DNA of 64,000 nucleotides. It comes from Eonycteris spelaea (lineage: Eukaryota > Chordata > Mammalia > Chiroptera > Pteropodidae). Position 1 is the first letter of the stretch. Every line of letters starts with the position of its first letter. A program made the translations under genes and the position numbers. Positions 57,104 to 64,000 of this stretch are shown here, one piece after another. Where the stretch lies: assembly GCA_003508835.1 (NCBI GenBank), contig PUFA01000003.1, positions 17,213,501-17,277,500 on the forward strand, read 5' to 3'. Under the pieces are notes generated by a model. It was given only the letters and a program-made list of their open reading frames with translations, had not been told where the DNA came from and searched no databases.

Positions 57104-58985
57104 GAGCAAACCCCATCCACAGCCATGGTCACAAGTCATTTCTGACCAACTGCCCTAGCTGACTTCCAAGGTCTCTGCAAACTATTGTTTTTCACCGATA
57201 ACCACATCCGTACTAACCCATCGGCGATGTTCTTATGCTTGTTTGGTAGTTTTTGTTTAGACTTCGGGAACAAACCTAAACATGTGAGAGACACAGCCAG
57301 ACGAAGTGCCCTGGCGAGGGAATTTTAAACCACCGAAGGGCATTGGTGCTAGGACTGTAACATATTTACAAAGCCAAAATGTTCCAGCGGAAAGAGGAAG
57401 TGAGACTGAAGCTAATTATTGATATTCTCGGTGTTCAGTTGGTAAGATAACGTTAACAGTATTAAAAATTAAGCTCTATGAACCAGTTAAGCCTTAAGGA
57501 AATGGCATTCATCGTCACAAAAATCAAAGATAACCCAGAATTCTCAGATAAGCAGATCGGCTTGTGAAAATCAATGTAAGTCACATATTGCAGGGGTGCA
57601 GGCTGATCCCTGAGCTTACCTCAGCTCCTCAACAGGGTGACCTTGATGCTGTCACTGTGCTGGAGGCATTTCCCTGCAGGAGATGGTTGGGCTTTTTTCA
57701 TTTGGCTTTTTGAGCCACATTAGGAAGAAACGGTTCTTGTCAGTCAAAATGATTCTGTATTGTTATGTTTATTGGAAATTACAAAGGATTTTTTAGGTAG
57801 AGTTTATTATCTTTATCTTACAAGGATGAATTTGTCTTCAAGAAAGTAAGACAAGCTCCTGGGTTAGTTCCTAGTGTTAAAGAAAAGTTACATTTTTATA
57901 AAATACTCAGCATGACTATTTTTACTTTAATCCCTAAATTGATTTTATAAATGCCACCAATGCATAGAAGTAAGTCATCAACATCCGAGGGCCCTTTAAA
58001 GTTACATTCTGAGTTCATTTGAATGTCTATATGTTATAAAGGCTACAGTTAAGGTCAGATAGCTTCTGGGGTTTTAGAAGTTGTTGAACCTCTAACTTAA
58101 AAAAAAATTATTTCTAAACATTCACAATATTCTCACCAGAAACCAATGGTATTTGAATCACCAAAAAGCAATACAGATAAAGGATTCTCCTTTTTTAAAT
58201 TTAAAAGTCATCAGTTCTATAATGATTCTATAATCAAATGTGCTGAAGATGGTGATGGAAAATTTTGCCATCACCTTCCACTTCAGGATGTATCGGTTTA
58301 GCCTTCTGGAGGAGGCAAAAAGTGAAACTGTGGAATCCTAAAGGTTTTTTTCCCTTTGGGTTTGCAGTGTTCAGAGCAAAATACACAGTTTGCTGATTGA
58401 ATAAATATAAAAAGGGAAATAAATGTACAAATATTTTAGGGAAAGTTCACTTCTTCCTTTCCTCAGGAAAACAAACAATCATTGTTCCCATTTTAAAAAT
58501 TTGTAACCAAAGCCTTTTGAAACCATGAATTTGCAACTGTCATAGTCATGTATATTCCTGTGGAAAAACTAAATTTTCAGTGTTTGAACTGAAATCTCCC
58601 TTTTTTAGGGAGTTGGGGGCAGGGGACAGGAGACTAACAAGCAAACATAACCAAAGACAACCAGGTGTGAAGAACCTGGGAGGTGGATGAGTGAACCAGA
58701 GACCTCTAAATGTCTCCACGCTGACCTTCAGAATGGAACTCTATCTGGTGTGCTAATTACATACCTTCCACCCCTGTGCTCACATAGGTCTGTAAATAGA
58801 AACATTTTAAAGCCTTGTACATTGTCTAATTTAAATGGTATTTTCTCAAGCTATTTTTGTTACTAAGTATTATCCTGAAATTGGGTATTTTATGAATTTT
58901 CTTAGGGAGCACTTGTATTTTTCCTACTGTTTGTATAACAGATTTCTATGTAAGAATACAAATAAATTATACTCGCAGCGGAGTT
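57104..58985 (+). other. SLC14A1: SLC14A1 3' UTR
   Basis: A long AT-rich stretch without a gene follows the stop codon. It ends shortly after the AATAAA at 58961-58966, giving a 3' UTR of about 1.9 kb, in line with the long 3' UTR of UT-B transcripts. An earlier AATAAA lies at about 58,400. Confidence 0.65.
58961..58966 (+). terminator. SLC14A1: Probable SLC14A1 polyadenylation signal
   Basis: AATAAA in the context GAATACAAATAAATTATAC, about 1.86 kb after the stop codon and in an AT-rich 3' UTR. A GT-rich downstream stretch (TTTTGTTTG) follows about 30 bases later. Confidence 0.6.
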
Positions 58986-59178
58986 TGACGTAAATTTTGT
59001 TTGAAAGTCATGCATGCCTTTTATGGCTATTGTGTATATTAACAATCACATGCCTAAGTATGTGTTGCTTATATCTTGAGGTGCTAGAACCCTATTCCTT
59101 TTTTATACTTGGTAATAGCGCCAGATGTATTTGAGCAAAGCCTGTTCGATTTCAGATTTATGAGTCCAACCCCTGGGG

Positions 59179-59392
59179 CAGAGGTCCTCAACCTTTTTAG
59201 CACCAGGGGCCTGTGCTCCTATGAGAATCTAAGGCCTGATCATTTGAAGTGGAGCTGAGGCGGTGATGCTAAAGCTGGGAAGTGGCTGCAGATACAGTGA
59301 AGCTCCGCCCTCTCACCGCCTGCTGTGCGGCCCAGTTCCTAACCTGCCACGGGCCTGTAGCAGTCCATGGCTGGGGAGTTGGGGACCCCCAC
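59179..59392 (+). mobile_element. MER1-type hAT-Charlie element
   Basis: The left end CAGAGGTCCTCAACCTTTTT and right end TTGGGGACCCCCAC are inverted repeats. Inside are ATGAGAATCTAAGGCCTGAT and CTGCTGTGCGGCCCAGTTCC. Flanking 8-mers CCCTGGGG and CCTAGGGT resemble a target duplication. Confidence 0.75.
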
Positions 59393-60914
59393 CCTAGGGT
59401 AGCCTTTTAATTATCATTATTTTCCTCACTCAGGAAGGAGAATGGATTCCTGAGGACAGTTACAGAGGTTCAGGGCATGCTACTAACACGAGAGATGAAA
59501 GTCCAGAGAGTCAGCTTCTGTGCGTTCCCAGACAGGCCCTGGGCACCCCAGCAGGGCCATGGCGTCCCTCAGGGGTCAGCTGTCTAGGACAAGCCACACG
59601 GCCTATGCTTGAGTCTGTCATCCCAAGCACTTCTCTTTCACCTTCTTCCATCCATGGTTAGCAAATTTGAAAGAAGGCATGGTAGGAATAGAAATTTACT
59701 CCAACAATTTTCAAAAGCAGCCCAAACCAGAAACAAATCGAGGCCACAATAGATTGGCCCCATTGCAGTGCCCTCTGTCAACACAAAGGCTCTCCTACCT
59801 ATTGTTTCAGGGTAATAAATTTATAAGAATGATCTGGTCATTAAATGTCCTTTTTGGTCTAAGCTAGAAAACAGAGAAAACGTTTGGAGGTCCTTCTGCT
59901 AAAGACCGCAGGCAAAGTATACCTGTAGGAGTTGCAGATGCCAAGTTACTTGTTTCCCATGACACCTGATTAGCATGGAACATGTTGAGATAGAAGGTTA
60001 AGCTCCATAGAAGATGAGGAATTTCCAAGAGGGGCTACTTACAGAAAACATGCAAGAAAACTTTTGCTGCTGTTAAGCATAGAACATGATTTTATGCATA
60101 TGAATGTTGTAGCCGTCCCCCTCACCTGACAACTTCCTTCCAAAAGGCTTTAATCCTTAGAGCTAAATCTCTTTCTTGAACCTGCATGACAACCCCCCAG
60201 ACTTTTAGAAGGTTCTTAGCCTCCAGGCTACAGAGTTCTGTTTGCTTAAACAAGCAGCAAATCGGATCCTGAAGGCATCTAAATAAATATAGTAAGTAAT
60301 AGACTTTTAAAGAGGTGAATATAAGTCCTATAAGAGTCTGCTTTCACAACTCTTAAAATTGAACTATAAAATACATATAATAGATTGAGCGGATCCATGC
60401 AAAGTCATCTAAAAGATTGCTTCCAAGTCTGACGTTAACCTTACTAAGTATTAACTGAATGCATGTTAACATATCCAAAGCAAGTTTATATCTGATGGGG
60501 TAGCAGATTAACCACTACAATTTAGGAGTTGGAAGAAAGCATTGGCAGGTGTGTTTAGAACTGGGTCTCAGGAAAGATCTCTGAGGTGGAAATGGCTGTG
60601 CTGGGATATCAAGGTTTAGCAAATTTAATCATTTAGATCAAGCAGCTGATGCCCTTTGTCAGGTCCTGTACTCACAAACTATTTGGCTTTCTGTGTAGAT
60701 GTGCCCTCTGGGGGAGAAAATGTGCTTGTCCATTCTCTTGAGTTTCTGATTCTCGATAGTTAGTTATGTTTTCATTTCAATTAATGATTTAATTTTGATA
60801 CATAAGTCTTTCAAAATTTTCTTTGCCTACATATGTCACCAAAAGCTCAATTACCCTGTTGGGCTTTTGCAACAAAGTTAAATTTTTCCAACAAAGTTAA
60901 ATTTCTGAGGCTAC

Positions 60915-61390
60915 AAAGGTGGCTGGGATGGGGAACAGTCAAAGAAAGCCTCCCTAAAGGTGTAGCGTTTGAGCTGAGACCTAAAGAGTAGACCTGAGAT
61001 GGGCATGTGGAGGAAGGGGGAGGATGGAAGGAGCAGCGTTCTTGGCAGAGGGAACCTCATGGATAAAGGCCTTGAGACAAGAAGGAAATTGGCGTGCTTT
61101 CAAGGGTGAGAGAAGATTGATGTGGCTGGAATATGGTTGGTGGGTGGTAGGGCACTGGAGTGAACTTGGGAAACCAATTAGAAGGCCATTGCAAAAGCAT
61201 GGGAGAGAGGTGGTTGGCTTGGACTCCAGTGGTGGCGAGGAAGATGAAGGGAAGTGTATGGGTGTGAGCGGCAGGAAATGGAATCCTCAGTACTCGGTGA
61301 TAGGTTGATGTAGGAAGTGAGGGAGAGGAAGATGTCAGAGATGACTTCCTGATTTCTAGCTTGGGCAACATGGTGATGGTGGTGCCACAC
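60915..61390 (+). repeat. Ancient interspersed repeat, family not named
   Basis: The phrase series GCGTTTGAGCTGAGACCTAA, GGCAGAGGGAACCTCATGG, CTTGAGACAAGAAGGAAATT, GGCTTGGACTCCAGTGGTGG and GATGACTTCCTGATTTCTAG is a widely repeated old mammalian consensus. I recognise the pattern but not securely the family name. It explains the overlapping frames on both strands. Confidence 0.5.
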
Positions 61391-64000
61391 AATGAGAAGA
61401 GAGCACTGAAGAGTCACTTCTCATGTTACATATTCTTCCTGGCCAATTCTATCTTTCTCGAGCTTCAATCCAAAACCTATGTTCAACTGTCTACAGGGAC
61501 TATTCCAAAAGCACCTCCCTAATTTCAGCGCATGCAGGTCAAAATTCATCTTCTTGAACTATTCTGCTCTTCCACCAGTGTTGACTCATGGGAAAAGATA
61601 GCACCCTCTAGCCAACCATATAAGCCAGAAACAGTGTGCCATCCTGGACTTCATTCTCTCACCACTAGGCAATAGCCACATTCTAGGGATTCTACCTCCT
61701 TGACAGCCTTCATTCATTCATTAATCAGCAAATATTTATTGAATGACTATTTATTATATAACGAGAACTGAGACTACAATAGTGAAGCAGACAGTCATCG
61801 ACTCCACCCTCACCAAAACTTTATGAGGTGAAATGACAAGTAAAGGAGTAAATATAGTAATGTGGTGATAAGGATAAGTAAGAGGTAGCTAGGCGACAAG
61901 GTTCAAGGAAGGGTATTCCAGTGACTTCTAATAAACAGAAGCTCTCCCCAAATACTTTCATTTATGTCTTTTCAGCAGAACTGGACGATATGTCCACTCC
62001 TGGCTGCAAAGGAGGCTGGGAAAGCATCAATCTGGTATTGTCAGCCTCTACTGTAGCAGGTGAACGCTGCGATGGTGCAGCAAAAGCAGGATGAATGGCT
62101 ATTGGAAAGGCAACCAACACATCTGATAGTGGTCTACAGTCCCACCACACACGGCACAGTATCTATGTGCCCAGGCCACACTGAATAGAGCTGTGTAGCG
62201 ACAGACAAGCGACAGAAATACTTTGTGGAGTACTTGCTGGAATATTCCCAGAGTACTTCAGAATACCCCAGCTTCATAAAAGGTTTTGTAGCTTCTGAGT
62301 AACAAGACCTAAGCAAAGGGAAAGACAGCCAATGGTGATGATCAGAGCAAGGAGAACTTAGGGTCAATTCATGTTCTAATTAGTCCTCGATATCATACCT
62401 GAAACCTCTAAATCATCCCATGTTGGAAGGCCCCATTGGACACAGCTGAGTTTCAATTCAGTTCCAGCTCAATGAAGCACTGAAAACAAGTGTCCAACAT
62501 TTTCTGATTCATTGTTCCAAGCAAACAATGAGAAATCCAGTTTCTTTCTTCGGTTGGGTCAGTTGATCTTTGCCCATACAGATTTTGAATTATATCACAT
62601 TGACATGCAAGGGCTTGAAAGGGATAAAATGAAGCACAGAAAGAAAGCTGGCACGGTGCCAGGAAACCTGGCTAAAGTTAAGTCCCTCAGCCACAGGAAA
62701 TAATGGCAGCTAGGACATGAGTTAGTGGCCCAAGAGCAAGTGCATCTTGGGGCAATAAGAGCACACACAGGCAGGCCACAACAGTAGCCAATCCAAAAGA
62801 GGGCCTTTCCACATGCTTCTCCTGGGGACCTCCTTCAATGTCTACACCTGTCCCATTTGTCCCACCACTGACCTTTACATTCCTCATGGACAGTATCCTG
62901 TCACCTGCAGCCCTGACCCTCACTGCCCATCACAGGGACCTTAAAGATTTGAGACACAGGCCATGGTAGCCAGAGGAGCCCCTTCCTCAGCATTCTGAAT
63001 CTGACGGTTCAGGACCCTTGTTAGACCAATCATTAAAGTTTTTGAATGTCACTCTTGTATACATTTGATCAAACAATCCACAGCAGGCAGACTTTGCATG
63101 CCTAACTCTGGTTATAATTTAATGCAAAGCATTATTTCTTTGCAGGTTGCAAGGTAGGATCTCAGGATCCCAGGATCTAGAGTTAGGTACACAAGAGGCA
63201 TGCATGCAGCTGGTATCAGGATTAGCAGTCACACCTGGATCACATCAGGCTGACACCTGCATAATCTGAGAGGTACCAAGGCCCTAATATGCCTTCACCA
63301 GCCGTCCCCCATAGAATCTACAATTTTCCCCTTGAATTCTCAGTAAAAGAACATTATGCTATGACAGCAGCAACTCATTAAGACCTCAGATATTAAAACC
63401 CTGTTAGAACTAGTTTCTTCCCACCTGATAGTAAGCAAGAGCTAATCCTACAGGAAAGGAATTCTAGAAAGATTAGTTTTGATTGGCACATCCAAGGAAG
63501 GCAGTCATCTAGAAGGAGGGCAGTCATTGTGCAAAGGACAGGAAAGAAGAGGAAGGTGGACATACAAGAGAAACCCAAGGACAATGCATGAGTAAAACAC
63601 ATTCCCTGCTGCGTACATCACAGTGAGGAGAGAAGCCAGAAGACGGGAACCAAGGAGTCCAGCAGGCACGTGCCTGTGCCGCAGGGCAGTCTGTGGGTCT
63701 GTGAGTTAAGCAGCAGTTTCATGCCTTCCTGCCATTTAGAATGCGGTTACGTCCTCTTCCCCTAATCTTGAAATCCCAGCTTGCCTGCCCGAATAGCCAC
63801 TCGTATTTTTAATCTTCCCAATTTCTTATAGTTTAACAGCACCAACCTTTTCTTAAGGGACCTGTCCCTTCCCCATCCATGAGGTTCTCTTGGGGCTGCC
63901 AGCCACTGTGGAGTCAAGTGGCTCAGACCTGGCCAATCAGAGCACTCCAAATCCCTGGCCACAGGGGTTGGCCCCAGGATATCCACTTGACCCAGACCAA

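Larger units (their letters stand above)
58986..64000 (+). other. Downstream flank of SLC14A1
   Basis: Apart from the hAT element at 59,179-59,392 and the old repeat at 60,915-61,390, no gene or RNA is recognised. L2-like phrases (GCAAATATTTATTGAATGAC) occur at about 61,728. Small frames scattered here have no supported identity. Confidence 0.55.

Noticed and set aside
61024..61417. Open frames on both strands
   Set aside because: They fall inside an old, widely dispersed repeat.

Overview
The window is mammalian genomic DNA. It has short exons with GT-AG introns, abundant old interspersed repeats (MIR, L2, L1M, hAT-Charlie MER5/MER20, Tigger) and microsatellites. Two L1 3' ends (about 45.67 kb, minus; about 54.2 kb, plus) have a tail type that I associate with laurasiatherians such as bats or odd-toed ungulates. 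No carnivore, ruminant or primate SINE was seen. The exact species cannot be fixed from the sequence.

The window covers the neighbouring urea transporter genes SLC14A2 and SLC14A1, both on the plus strand. From 1 to 11.4 kb lies the 3' half of SLC14A2: one linker exon of the long UT-A1 form, then the eight exons of the C-terminal repeat. That repeat is also made alone as UT-A2 from the internal ATG at 2260. From 11.4 to 41.5 kb is intergenic DNA dominated by old repeats; upstream non-coding exons of SLC14A1 probably lie in its distal part. From 41.5 to 57.1 kb are the eight coding exons of SLC14A1 (UT-B, the Kidd blood group carrier in people), followed by a 3' UTR of about 1.9 kb ending near the AATAAA at 58,961. 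The rest, to 64 kb, is downstream non-coding DNA.

The two genes are paralogues with the same architecture. Six consecutive internal exons have identical lengths in both (190, 128, 193, 148, 135 and 50 nt), with the same splice phases.

The main observation is that the second of these exons is 128 nt in both genes, although the protein needs 129 nt. Each copy lacks one base, at about 3,723-3,725 in SLC14A2 and about 44,821-44,824 in SLC14A1. The two sites lie within about five codons of each other in the homologous exon. Each shift leads to a premature stop (TGA at 4,696-4,698 and at 44,872-44,874). All other exons of both genes read through cleanly. SLC14A1 also carries radical changes in pore motifs (NPWTGG read as NVWAGS; LPxCTWPF read as LPSGTWAF), which suggests relaxed constraint. 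Read literally, UT-A1/UT-A2 and UT-B are both broken. The alternative is two base-level errors in the assembly.
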